This document shows positions 42,134 through 53,064 of a DNA stretch of 64,000 bases, piece after piece. Position 1 is the first letter of the stretch. Every line of letters starts with the position of its first letter. The stretch is from JBFMFB01 sp040752115 (GTDB lineage Bacteria > Pseudomonadota > Gammaproteobacteria > Burkholderiales > Sulfuricellaceae), in contig JBFMFB010000009.1 of the NCBI GenBank assembly GCA_040752115.1, positions 9,939 to 73,938 of the forward strand. The letters run 5' to 3'. Under the pieces are notes generated by a model. That model had not been told where the DNA came from and did not search any database. It worked only from the letters and a program-made list of their open reading frames with translations. The position numbers and the translations under genes are program-made.

Positions 42134-42589
42134 ATGAAAATAAACGCTGCCGGTTTCGGTACGCAGGAAATCAATCCGGAAACCGTTCTGTCTTTTCCGC
42201 GCGGCTTGCTCGGCTTCGAGAACTGCACGCGCTTCCAGCTGTTCCATGAGGAAAAAGACCATCCGCTGGTTTATTGGATGCAATCGCTGGATGAGCCTGA
42301 GGTTGCCTTTTCCATCGTTGACCCGGCGGAATTCGGCTTCAACTACGAATTGACGTTGACCGACGAGGAAGCGGCGCTGCTGCAAGCCGAGAATCCTGCG
42401 GATATCGGCGTGCTGCTGCTGGTCTACAAGCCGCTGGAAGGCCAGGCGGCCCAGACCGTGCAGAACGGCGGCATTGCTGCCAACATCAACGGCCCGATTA
42501 TTCTGAATGTCCGCGCCAGGCGGGGCTTGCAGAAAGTGCTGGCAAGTCCGGGCCGCGGCGTGACGGCAAAGGATGCCGCTGCCGTCTGA
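42134..42589 (+). CDS. fliW: flagellar assembly factor FliW
   Basis: FliW binds flagellin and antagonises the RNA-binding regulator CsrA, so flagellin translation matches export. The 151-residue protein has the family segments TVLSFPRGLLGFENC, PEVAFSIVDPAEF and the C-terminal NGPIILNVRARRGLQ. No flagellar or csrA gene is next to it in this window. It lies between a MITE copy and a strong terminator, so it is probably transcribed alone. The ribosome site GGAGGGG precedes the ATG. Confidence 0.9.
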   Translation: MKINAAGFGTQEINPETVLSFPRGLLGFENCTRFQLFHEEKDHPLVYWMQSLDEPEVAFSIVDPAEFGFNYELTLTDEEAALLQAENPADIGVLLLVYKPLEGQAAQTVQNGGIAANINGPIILNVRARRGLQKVLASPGRGVTAKDAAAV

Positions 42590-42611
42590 GAAGCTGATTT
42601 CCCTCCGCAGT

Positions 42612-42639
42612 AAAAAAGGCGCCCAATGCGCCTTTTTTT
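42612..42639 (+). terminator. rho-independent terminator after fliW
   Basis: AAAAAAGGCGC and GCGCCTTTTTTT arms around a five-base loop (CCAAT). The A and T runs on both sides make it usable on either strand. Bases 42640-42880 to the next gene hold nothing else I can name. Confidence 0.93.
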
Positions 42640-42880
42640 GTATCTATCTGACGCGGAGGGGCAATTCTCCGTTCCTCCTTCAGCCCGGGACTGATCTGCC
42701 GATAAGGGTTTCCGGTGTATCTGATTGTCCGGAAACGAAATATTTTTCCGCATGGAGATTGCTGTGCGTTTGGCACGAAATGTGCTGGACGGCAAGGATG
42801 GAGCCTGCCGCGGGCGACTGGGAAATCCTAGGCGCCATGACACCGCACCAAAGCGCAGGAACGCAGCTCGAGGATGCGCC

Positions 42881-44452
42881 ATGTTTGGCTTGTTTTCTTT
42901 CTTCCGCGGAAAAGAACCCCACTATCTCGACAGCGTGAAAGCGGCGGATCTCTGGATCGGCGAGTTGGCCCAACGGGACGGGTACGAGGCGCACAAGATG
43001 CTTGTCGAGGCGCTGGCCACGTTCATCGGGAATGCGGCTCCTCTTTCCCGGCAGCGGCTGAAGGTATTGATGCGCCTGGACGAGTGCAGCCTGGAATTCC
43101 AGCGCGACATCGCCAGAAAGTATCTGGAATGCCAAGGCCGCTCGCAGCGGGGCGAATACCCCCTGTGGAAGAGCGCCGCCATACTTTTCCGTCATCTCGC
43201 CGACGGCTATCAGGCATTTTTCCGGGACATTGTCGCCAATCGCGATAACAGCGTCGGCGAAAAATACCTGCCGCTGGTCGTGGCGCGAACCCTTCACTAT
43301 TGCGGGATGGCAATCAGATGGGGTTACTTCCGCCAGGAAACCGTGCAGCCGGTCATGTGGAGGCGCCTACACAAGTCTTACCTGCTGAGCGAGGCGTCGG
43401 GCTTCGCCGAGGCCGAGGTCGCGCTCAGTTCCGGGGCGCTGACCACCTGCGGCCGCGAATATGCGCAAATCCTTCTGCTGGACGTGATCAACCCCGCCTG
43501 CTTGAGGCCGCTGCAGATCGAGCTGGCGGGCCGGTGGCTGGACGACTGGTCGGGACTCGTCAAGCTGGAGAAGCGCTGCGATCCCGCCATCCACATGCAC
43601 TGTGTGGACCTTTCCGCCGGCGGCGGCGCCAGAAAGCTGGTGGATGGCGCGAATGGCGATGCATTGCGATGCTGGGGCATGGCGGACCTGTATGGGCATC
43701 TGCGCAAAGTCAGAGCCGGGCTGAGCAAAGGCGGAGAAATCCGGGATCTGGTGCCGGAGGGGATGGATTGCTCTTTGCCGGAATGCCTGGCGCTTCTTGA
43801 CGATATTTCCAGGCACTGGGTACGGCCCGCGCCGGCCCGCAAGCAGGAGCGCATGGCGAGCGACAAGGCAGTTGAGATGGCCTGCGGGGTGGGGGCGATC
43901 CGTCATTGCCTGCAGCCTGAGGGGGCGAAGAAAGCCGCCGGAAAAAGACCTGCGTCTTACCAATACTGGGCCGTGGAAAACGAAAGCCAGGGCGGTTACG
44001 GCCTGGTGGAAGCCAAGCCCGCCGAGAAGGCGGAGCCGGGGAAGCTGGTCTGCGTCAAGACGACGGGAAGCGGGGCCGCGTGGGAGATCGGGGTGGTGCG
44101 CTGGAAGAAGGGAGCGTCGGGCCAGCCCGCGCTCGGCATCGAAAAACTGAGCGACGAACCCAAGCATGTGGAGCTGAGTCCGGCCGGCGAGCCGTCGCAT
44201 GACGGCGAAGCCGAGGGGGCAAGCAGCGGGAAAACGATCAGTGCCGTGTTCTTGCCGAAGTGGTATGACCGGGAAATCGACAGCAGCCTGATTTTTCATC
44301 CGCCAGATTATGCCGACGGCAGGCAGCTCGACATGCATTACCGGAACAACGTCATCCGTATCCGTCTGACCGAAGTCGTGGACAAGACCGAGGAATGGGT
44401 GCGGGTAAAGTTCGACATCCTGGGGCACCGGAGCGCCGCAACCAAGTCGTGA
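42881..44452 (+). CDS. hypothetical protein with PilZ-like C-terminal domain
   Basis: A 523-residue soluble protein. The first 320 residues are mainly helical and unassigned. Residues about 365-445 have the strand pattern of a PilZ-like domain (YWAVENESQGGYGLVE, WEIGVVRWKK, LGIEKLS), which in the family can bind cyclic di-GMP. The usual RxxxR motif upstream of the barrel is not clear, so binding is doubtful. ATG 42881 is chosen for its GAGGA site. The frame is open to 42725. It is convergent with waaF with only 5 bases between stops. Confidence 0.5.
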   Translation: MFGLFSFFRGKEPHYLDSVKAADLWIGELAQRDGYEAHKMLVEALATFIGNAAPLSRQRLKVLMRLDECSLEFQRDIARKYLECQGRSQRGEYPLWKSAAILFRHLADGYQAFFRDIVANRDNSVGEKYLPLVVARTLHYCGMAIRWGYFRQETVQPVMWRRLHKSYLLSEASGFAEAEVALSSGALTTCGREYAQILLLDVINPACLRPLQIELAGRWLDDWSGLVKLEKRCDPAIHMHCVDLSAGGGARKLVDGANGDALRCWGMADLYGHLRKVRAGLSKGGEIRDLVPEGMDCSLPECLALLDDISRHWVRPAPARKQERMASDKAVEMACGVGAIRHCLQPEGAKKAAGKRPASYQYWAVENESQGGYGLVEAKPAEKAEPGKLVCVKTTGSGAAWEIGVVRWKKGASGQPALGIEKLSDEPKHVELSPAGEPSHDGEAEGASSGKTISAVFLPKWYDREIDSSLIFHPPDYADGRQLDMHYRNNVIRIRLTEVVDKTEEWVRVKFDILGHRSAATKS

Positions 44453-44457
44453 ACCAA

Positions 44458-45486
44458 TCAGGCCCCGGTGGCTGAAATGATCTCCGCCAGCACCCGCTCT
44501 GGCGTCAGTTTCACCATGCAGTCGAAATGTCCCCGCGGGCACTCGCGCTTAAAGCACGGGCTGCACGGCAGATCGAGGCTCACCACCCGCGCCCGCTCCG
44601 ACAGAGGGGGGGTGAAGCCCGGGCTGCTCGAGCCGTACAGCGCCACCATCGGCTTGTCCAGCGCGGCGGCGACATGCATCAGCCCCGAGTCGTTGCTGAC
44701 CACCAGCGCCGCAGCGGCAAGCACGTCCAGCGCCTGTTCCAGGTTCGTCCTGCCGCACAGGTTGAGGCAGGCGCCATCGGCGAGCCGTTCGATTTCCTCG
44801 CCGATGGCGGCGTCTTTCGGCGAGCCGACCAGCCACACCTCATAGCCTTCTTTCCCGAGCCTTTTCCCCAGTTCGGCGAAATGGCGCGCCGGCCAGCGCT
44901 TTGCCGGTCCGTATTCGGCGCCGACGCAGAATGCCGCGACCGGCTGGCGCGGCGCCAGTCCGAGCCTGGCGAGAGTGGAATACCGCTGCGCTTCTCCGAC
45001 GGACAGGTGAGGGTTGGGGATGGGGCGGGGCAGCGGACCGTTTCGGGGCTCCGCCAGTGCGGCGAAGCGCTCCACCATCAGCGGCAGCGCCTCCTTGTCC
45101 AGCTTTCTTGCATCGGTGAGCAATCCCCAGCGCGCCTCGCCGATGTAGCCGGTACGCAGAGGAATGCCGGCAAAAAAGGGAATCAGCGCCGATTTCAGCG
45201 AATTCGGCAGGATGATGGCCTGGTCGTAACGCTCGGCCCGAAGCGCGCGCGCCATCCGCCAGCGCACCCCGAGGCGGAGCTCGCCGTGGGCGAAAGGATT
45301 GACGATGACCCGCCGGATTTCCGGCATCCGTTCCAGCACGGGCGCGACCCACGCCGGGGCGAATGCGTCCAGCACAACGCCGGGATGCCGCTCGTGCAGC
45401 CGCTTGAATAGAGGCTGGGCCATGACGGCATCGCCGATCCAGGAGGGAGCGACGACCAGGATTTTGTATTGACTGGATGCGGTCAA
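44458..45486 (-). CDS. waaF: ADP-heptose:LPS heptosyltransferase II
   Basis: Adds the second heptose to the LPS inner core, on the cytoplasmic side of the inner membrane. The 342-residue GT9 protein starts ILVVAPSWIGDAVMAQPL and contains NDSGLMHVAAALDKPMVALYGSSSPGFTPPL. The late Cys-rich segment (LPCSPCFKRECPRGHFDCM) is typical of WaaF. Its start overlaps the stop of the hydrolase gene upstream by 4 bases, so the two are coupled. Confidence 0.93.
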   Translation of the reverse strand: MTASSQYKILVVAPSWIGDAVMAQPLFKRLHERHPGVVLDAFAPAWVAPVLERMPEIRRVIVNPFAHGELRLGVRWRMARALRAERYDQAIILPNSLKSALIPFFAGIPLRTGYIGEARWGLLTDARKLDKEALPLMVERFAALAEPRNGPLPRPIPNPHLSVGEAQRYSTLARLGLAPRQPVAAFCVGAEYGPAKRWPARHFAELGKRLGKEGYEVWLVGSPKDAAIGEEIERLADGACLNLCGRTNLEQALDVLAAAALVVSNDSGLMHVAAALDKPMVALYGSSSPGFTPPLSERARVVSLDLPCSPCFKRECPRGHFDCMVKLTPERVLAEIISATGA

Positions 45487-46142
45487 ACGGTTTCGCTTTT
45501 TAGGTACCGGCTGAACCAGGCGGCCGCGCGCTCGGCTACCTGCTCCAGCGTCCCCGGTTCCTCAAACAGGTGGGTGGCGCCCGGGACGATCACCATTTCC
45601 TTGCGGCAGTTCATGAGCGCGTAGGCTTCCCGGTTGAGCTCGATCACGACGTCGTCATGGCCGCCGACAATGAGCAGGGTCGGGGATTTCACCCGGCCGA
45701 GGTCGGCTTCGCCGGCCAGATCGGGCCGTCCGCCGCGGGAAACCACGGCGGCGATATTGTCCCCCATTTTGGCGGCGGCCTGCAAGGCGGCCGCCGCGCC
45801 GGTGCTGGCGCCGAAGTAGCCGATGGGCAGCCGCCCGGTGCGCTCGTCGTTTTGCAGCCACGCGGTCGCGGCCAGGAGCCGGCGGGTCAACAGCGGGATG
45901 TCGAAGCGGGTTTCGTAGTCCTGATCCTCCTGCCGGGTGAGCAGATCGATCAGCAGGGTACCCGCGCCGGCATCGCGCAGCACCCTGGCGACATAGTTGT
46001 TGCGCGGGCTGAGCCGGCTGCTGCCGCTGCCGTGAGCGAACAGCACCACCCCATAAGCGTTCTCCGGCAATTCCAGCATGCCTTCCAGCCGGACGTGATC
46101 CGCCGGAATGTGGACCAGTTCTTCAGTTTTGGTTGTGGTCAT
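45483..46142 (-). CDS. alpha/beta hydrolase, dienelactone-hydrolase type
   Basis: Cytoplasmic hydrolase of 219 residues with unknown substrate. The nucleophile elbow is GASTG, the acid is in VGGHDD and the His in PGATHLF, a full triad. Oxyanion-region segment LFAHGSGSSRLSPRN is present. ATG 46142 is preceded by GGAG about 9 bases away. The open frame to 46217 adds residues without family likeness. It is upstream of waaF in one unit and downstream of nadC. Confidence 0.82.
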   Translation of the reverse strand: MTTTKTEELVHIPADHVRLEGMLELPENAYGVVLFAHGSGSSRLSPRNNYVARVLRDAGAGTLLIDLLTRQEDQDYETRFDIPLLTRRLLAATAWLQNDERTGRLPIGYFGASTGAAAALQAAAKMGDNIAAVVSRGGRPDLAGEADLGRVKSPTLLIVGGHDDVVIELNREAYALMNCRKEMVIVPGATHLFEEPGTLEQVAERAAAWFSRYLKSETV

Positions 46143-46213
46143 GGTAGTGCTCCTCGAAAAATGGGACTTGGGCGTATAGCTTATAGCCTCCTGTTTTGCG
46201 AGAAAGTTCACTG

Positions 46214-47053
46214 TCAAATCTTGAGCCGCAGCGAGAGATCCACCGCTTTCACGTCCTTGGTGAGACTGCCGACGGAGATGCGATGCACGCCGGTTTGGGC
46301 GACGGCGCGCACGTTGTCCAGGGTAATGCCGCCGGAAGCTTCCAGCACGGCTTGCTTGCCGGCGGTGCGCACCGCTTCGGCGAGATCGGGCAAGGTGAAG
46401 TTGTCCAGAAGGATCAGACGGGCGCCGACCCGCAGCGCTTCCTTCAGCTCATCCAGCGTTTCCACTTCGATCTGGATCGGCACGCCGGACGGAGCCAGCG
46501 CAGCCGCCTGTTTCAGCGCGCTTTCGATGCCGCCCGCCGCCATGATGTGGTTTTCCTTGATCAGAATGCCGTCGAAAAGGCCGACGCGCTGGTTCTGCCC
46601 GCCGCCGCACCGGACCGCGTATTTCTGCGCCAGCCGCAGGCCCGGCAGGGTCTTGCGCGTGTCCAGGATGGCTGTGCCGGTACCTGAGATGGCATCCACA
46701 TAGCGCCGCGTCAGGGTGGCGGTGGCGGAGAGGGTCTGTAGGAAATTGAGCGCCGGGCGCTCGGCGGACAGCATCGCCCGGGCATCGCCATGGATCTCGC
46801 ACAGCGTCTGGTTGGCGGCGACGGGATCGCCATCGCGGGCAAACCACCGGATCTCGATCTGCGGATCGAGCGCCCGGAAGCAGCCGTCGAACCACGCAAC
46901 GCCGCACAGCACGGCGGCCTCGCGGCTGATCACGGTGGCGGCGGCAGTTTTTTCAGCGGGGATAAGCCGCGCGGTGAGGTCGCCGCTGCCGATGTCTTCG
47001 GCGAGGGCGGCGGCGATATTTTGTCGGATGGCGGAAGCGAGGTCTGTGTTCAT
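46214..47053 (-). CDS. nadC: nicotinate-nucleotide pyrophosphorylase (carboxylating)
   Basis: Converts quinolinate and PRPP to nicotinate mononucleotide in de novo NAD synthesis. The 279-residue protein has the family segments ILDTRKTLPGLR, VRCGGGQNQRVGLFDGILIKENH and LEASGGITLDNV. The Lys, Arg and His residues that bind quinolinate and phosphate are present. It lies between the hydrolase gene (71-base gap) and a repeat element upstream. Confidence 0.94.
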   Translation of the reverse strand: MNTDLASAIRQNIAAALAEDIGSGDLTARLIPAEKTAAATVISREAAVLCGVAWFDGCFRALDPQIEIRWFARDGDPVAANQTLCEIHGDARAMLSAERPALNFLQTLSATATLTRRYVDAISGTGTAILDTRKTLPGLRLAQKYAVRCGGGQNQRVGLFDGILIKENHIMAAGGIESALKQAAALAPSGVPIQIEVETLDELKEALRVGARLILLDNFTLPDLAEAVRTAGKQAVLEASGGITLDNVRAVAQTGVHRISVGSLTKDVKAVDLSLRLKI

Positions 47054-47120
47054 TTGGGGCTCCAGCGGCGCAGTTTAGCCCAATTCGGCTAGACATAAAA
47101 CTTGGCGATGTTCTCTACAA

Positions 47121-47296
47121 CCTGAAAAAAGCAATTAACCACGAATTTGCACGAATAAAGCACGAATGTTCACGAATAATCAGTGAATTGGTCATTGTCA
47201 TTCGATTCATCAGGTTGGTGCGACGAGGTTGCGCCCTAACTATTTGTGTTCATTCGTGAAAATTCGTGTCATTCGTGGTTGATTGCCGTTTTTAGG
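47121..47296. mobile_element. CACGAAT-family element, copy 4 (inverted orientation)
   Basis: Its complement matches copy 3 over both arms and part of the core (for example GAATGAACACAAATAGTTAG). Ends are CCTGAAAAAAGC and CCGTTTTTAGG. No matching direct repeats flank it (TACAA left, CTCAG right), so it is older or was altered at one edge. The right end stops one base before the stop codon of the P-type ATPase gene. It lies upstream of nadC. Confidence 0.7.
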
Positions 47297-47297
47297 C

Positions 47298-49625
47298 TCA
47301 GTGCAGGCCGAAATGGCTGAACAAGCGGATTTTGAAAAAATCCATCGCCGTCATGCAAACGAGCACCAGAAGCAGCAGGCCGGCCACCAGCGCCGGGGAA
47401 ACAGGCGCCATCAGGACGCCCTGGGTGGCCAGAACGCTGACGACGGTGATATCCGCCAGCGAACTCAGCATCAGCCAGCGGCTCGGCCGCGAGTGCCAGA
47501 AATGATGCCGTTCCCGCACCAGGTAGACGGTGGCCTGCCCGGTAAAAACCAGCGTGAGGAAAATCAGCGTTTGCAGCTGTGGCAAGGGGAGGCGGAGCAG
47601 ATCGCGCCCGGCGAAGAAAACCGCGAAAGACAGAGCCAGGATCAGCGCAGCCAGCGAGCCGGCGGCAGCGATCAAAAAGGGAATGCGCCAGCGGTCCGGC
47701 TTGCGGGAAAAGGAAGTATGGTCAGTGGCGATGGCCATGGTGATAAAGTCGTTGGCGATCATCCACAACACGACGAGCAGGGGTGTGACCACGAAAGTCC
47801 CGGTCAGCATCACGCCCAGCGTGAGGAAAAACGCGACCTGGAACTTCTTGATTGCCATGTTGAGCGTATAGGTCAGCATGCGCTGGTAGATGCGCCGGCT
47901 GGTTTCCACTGCTGCCAATATACTGCCCAGCCCCGGGGCGGTAAGCACCATGCTGGCGGCGGCCTTGGCGACGTCGGTGGCGCTGGCCACGGCGATGCCG
48001 ACCTCCGCCTGCCTGAGCGCGGGCGCGTCATTTACGCCGTCGCCAGTCATCCCGACCACGTGGCCGGTGCGCTGCAGGGCCTGCACCAGGCGGAATTTGT
48101 CCTCGGGAAAGACCCGTGCGAACACGTCGCAATCCGCAACATGGTCGTTGATTGCGGATTCCAGACGCTCCCGTGGACAGGCGCGATCGCCGATCCCGAC
48201 CCGTGCCGCGACGTTGCGCGCGGTGGCAAGGCCGTCGCCCGTGACCATCAGCACCCGTATGCCAAGTTCGTGCAGTCTCCGCACCAGGGCTGGGGAATCG
48301 GCCTTGGGCGGGTCTTCCAGCGCCACCAGGCCGGCCAGGCGCAAGGCCGCAGTTGTCCCGGCTGCCACAGCCAATATCCGGTAGCCTTGTGCCGCCAGGC
48401 GTTCCACATCGGCAGTAACGTCGGGCGCATCTGCGGCCAGAGCGGCGATGGTGCGTGGCGCGCCCTTGACTGCGCGCAATTTCGCGCCGTTTTGCAGATA
48501 GACGGCTTCGGAGCGCTTGGTTTCTGGGTCGAACGGGACGAATTTCACGCGTTGCTGCTCCGGCAAGAGCAGCTTGCGTTCACGCGCGGCGCCGAGAATG
48601 GCAAGGTCGATCGGGTCCTGGGTGGCTTCCTCGCAGCTCATTGCCGCAAGCCGCAGCAGATCATCATCGGAATAAGGGCCATAGGCGCGCAGCGCGGCCA
48701 ACGTCAGCCGGTTCTCGGTGATGGTGCCGGTCTTGTCGCTCGCCAGCACATCCATCGCCGCACCCTCCTCGATGGCCGACAGGCGTGTTACGAGAATGCC
48801 GTGCCGGGCGAGTTCGACGGCTCCCAAGGCGGTTGCCAGGGTGAAGGTGGCAGGCAGGGCCGCGGGCACGGAGGCCACCAGAAGAATCACGGCAAATGGA
48901 ATCACCGTGGCCAGCGGCATATCGGTCGCCGCGCCGTAAATCAGCAGCGCGGCAACCAGCAGTATATCCAGCGCCACCAGGTATTTGACGACGGTGAGGA
49001 TGACCGTTTCCAGATGACTGGCCGTTCTTGCCGTACGCACCAGTTCGGCGGTTTTGCCGAAGTAGGTGCGGCTGCCTGTGGCAGTGACTTCGCCGCTCGC
49101 CTCGCCGCGCTTCACCACGGCTCCGGCGTAGGCCTGCTCGCCCGGCCCGCACTCCAGCGGCAGCGATTCCCCGGTGAGCGCCGACTGGTCGAGCAGCACT
49201 TCGCCCTCATGCAGACGAACATCGGCGGAGACGAAATCGCCCATGCGCAGGTGAACGATATCCCCCGGCACCAGTTCCTGCGCGGGCAACTTCTGCCAGC
49301 GGCCATCACGCAGCACCCGCGCCTGGACCGCCAGGCGGCGCTTCAGCAGCGCCAGGGCGTCGTTGGCGCGCCTTTCCTGGACAAAACCGAGCGCGGAGTT
49401 GAAAAGCAGCAGCCCGGCGATAACCGCTGCTTCATCAAATTTGCCGAGCGTGAGCTGAAATGCGATGGCCGCTTCCAGCATCCACGGTACCGGTGCCCAG
49501 AATTTGCGCAGGAACAGGAGCCACGGGCGAGGATGCTCCTCCGCGATTGCATTGGCGCCGTATTCACGCAAACGTTTTGCCGCTTCGGCGCTGGTGAGGC
49601 CCGGCGATGCCGTTCCCCTGTTCAT
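47298..49625 (-). CDS. P3A-type proton-translocating P-type ATPase
   Basis: Inner-membrane ion pump of 775 residues, resembling plasma-membrane proton ATPases found in some bacteria. The actuator loop has LTGES (150-154), the phosphorylated Asp is Asp297 in DKTGT, and the hinge reads TGDGVNDAPAL. The M4 segment is ASVPAALPAT. There is no heavy-metal-binding domain, which speaks against a metal exporter. The C-terminus is short, lacking the regulatory tail of fungal enzymes. The start overlaps the DedA stop by 4 bases. Confidence 0.87.
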   Translation of the reverse strand: MNRGTASPGLTSAEAAKRLREYGANAIAEEHPRPWLLFLRKFWAPVPWMLEAAIAFQLTLGKFDEAAVIAGLLLFNSALGFVQERRANDALALLKRRLAVQARVLRDGRWQKLPAQELVPGDIVHLRMGDFVSADVRLHEGEVLLDQSALTGESLPLECGPGEQAYAGAVVKRGEASGEVTATGSRTYFGKTAELVRTARTASHLETVILTVVKYLVALDILLVAALLIYGAATDMPLATVIPFAVILLVASVPAALPATFTLATALGAVELARHGILVTRLSAIEEGAAMDVLASDKTGTITENRLTLAALRAYGPYSDDDLLRLAAMSCEEATQDPIDLAILGAARERKLLLPEQQRVKFVPFDPETKRSEAVYLQNGAKLRAVKGAPRTIAALAADAPDVTADVERLAAQGYRILAVAAGTTAALRLAGLVALEDPPKADSPALVRRLHELGIRVLMVTGDGLATARNVAARVGIGDRACPRERLESAINDHVADCDVFARVFPEDKFRLVQALQRTGHVVGMTGDGVNDAPALRQAEVGIAVASATDVAKAAASMVLTAPGLGSILAAVETSRRIYQRMLTYTLNMAIKKFQVAFFLTLGVMLTGTFVVTPLLVVLWMIANDFITMAIATDHTSFSRKPDRWRIPFLIAAAGSLAALILALSFAVFFAGRDLLRLPLPQLQTLIFLTLVFTGQATVYLVRERHHFWHSRPSRWLMLSSLADITVVSVLATQGVLMAPVSPALVAGLLLLVLVCMTAMDFFKIRLFSHFGLH

Positions 49626-50215
49626 GGGCGATCTCGTTCCGCGTCGCGCCGCCGACGCCAGTGATGTGTGACCCAGATCGCGATTCCCGTGACGGCCATG
49701 AGCGCCAGCAGTGCTTCCTCATAGCGGCGAAGATCGGTGAGCGCCAGCGCCAGAGCCTGGCCGAACAGGAAACCTGCGCCACCGACCAGCACCGCCCATG
49801 CAAGCGCGCCGATCAGATTCAGAACAAAGAACCGGCCCCAGCGGACGGGGCTCATGCCGATGGCAAGCGGGCCGACGGTGCGCAGGCCGTACCAGAAGCG
49901 GAAGGCCAGGATCAGCGCCGACTGGTGGCGGTGGAGCAATATTCCGACATGCTCCGCTTTCGGTCTGAATCGGGGGAAGCGGCGTAGAATGCGCTTCCCG
50001 TACCGTCTGCCGAGATAAAAATAGAACTGGTCGCCCAGGAAGCTGCCGACCGCTGCGGCACCGATCACCCACTGCAGCTCCAGATAGCCGCGGTGCGCGG
50101 CAAAGCCGGCCATGACGAGGATGGTTTCCCCTTCCAGGAATGCGCCCACCAGCACGGCGAGATAGCCGTAGCTTTGCAGCAGGGCGGCGAGCGAGATGTC
50201 ATGCACTGGCCACAT
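49622..50215 (-). CDS. DedA family membrane protein
   Basis: Polytopic inner-membrane protein of 197 residues in the DedA/VTT group, whose members act in lipid-carrier flipping and proton-motive-force homeostasis. Family segments are FLEGETILVMAGFAA, GSFLGDQFYFYLGRRYG and FRFWYGLRTVGPLAIG (the F/YxxG/R region). ATG 50215 is selected because it starts just before the first helix. It is coupled to the downstream proton ATPase gene, which suits a shared role in membrane energetics or pH tolerance (inferred). Confidence 0.86.
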   Translation of the reverse strand: MWPVHDISLAALLQSYGYLAVLVGAFLEGETILVMAGFAAHRGYLELQWVIGAAAVGSFLGDQFYFYLGRRYGKRILRRFPRFRPKAEHVGILLHRHQSALILAFRFWYGLRTVGPLAIGMSPVRWGRFFVLNLIGALAWAVLVGGAGFLFGQALALALTDLRRYEEALLALMAVTGIAIWVTHHWRRRRDAERDRP

Positions 50216-50260
50216 GCGCGATCCGCTCAGGCAAAGCGAATTTGACGAGGAATCCCATGG

Positions 50261-50288
50261 CTTGAAATATTCCGCATTTCCCCCATCT
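50261..50288 (+). promoter_or_regulatory. sigma-32 heat-shock promoter of clpB
   Basis: CTTGAAA (50261-50267) and CCCCATCT (50281-50288) match the RpoH consensus exactly, with a 13-base spacer. The start would fall about 30 bases before the clpB ATG at 50323. Confidence 0.92.
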
Positions 50289-50322
50289 ACCGGGTAACCC
50301 ATTTTCGACAGAAAGGCCGACC

Positions 50323-52908
<2,586 letters not shown>

Positions 52909-52957
52909 CGCGGCCCGCGACCACCATTACTCGGCGGGCATGGCCCCTTATCGGGAT

Positions 52958-52994
52958 AATCCGGTCGTGGCAACATGACCGGATTTTCTTTTTT
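52958..52994 (+). terminator. rho-independent terminator after clpB
   Basis: AATCCGGTC and GACCGGATT arms with a 10-base loop are followed by TTCTTTTTT. It lies about 50 bases after the clpB stop. Confidence 0.85.
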
Positions 52995-53016
52995 ATCAGG
53001 GTGGTATCGACATGCT

Positions 53017-53050
53017 TACATTATTTGATATCATAACTGCAAATAATGTA
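53017..53050. promoter_or_regulatory. 11-bp palindrome upstream of the DUF4143 ATPase gene
   Basis: TACATTATTTG and CAAATAATGTA pair perfectly around a 12-base loop in an AT-rich patch, 15 bases before the ATG at 53065. It could be an operator or a hairpin in the leader that covers the ribosome site region. No regulator gene is adjacent. Confidence 0.55.
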
Positions 53051-53064
53051 GATTTGCTCTCATC

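Noticed and set aside
47283..49664. 793-codon plus-strand frame opposite the P-type ATPase
   Set aside because: The minus-strand frame carries all P-type ATPase motifs. The plus-strand translation has low-complexity Gln/His/Arg content.
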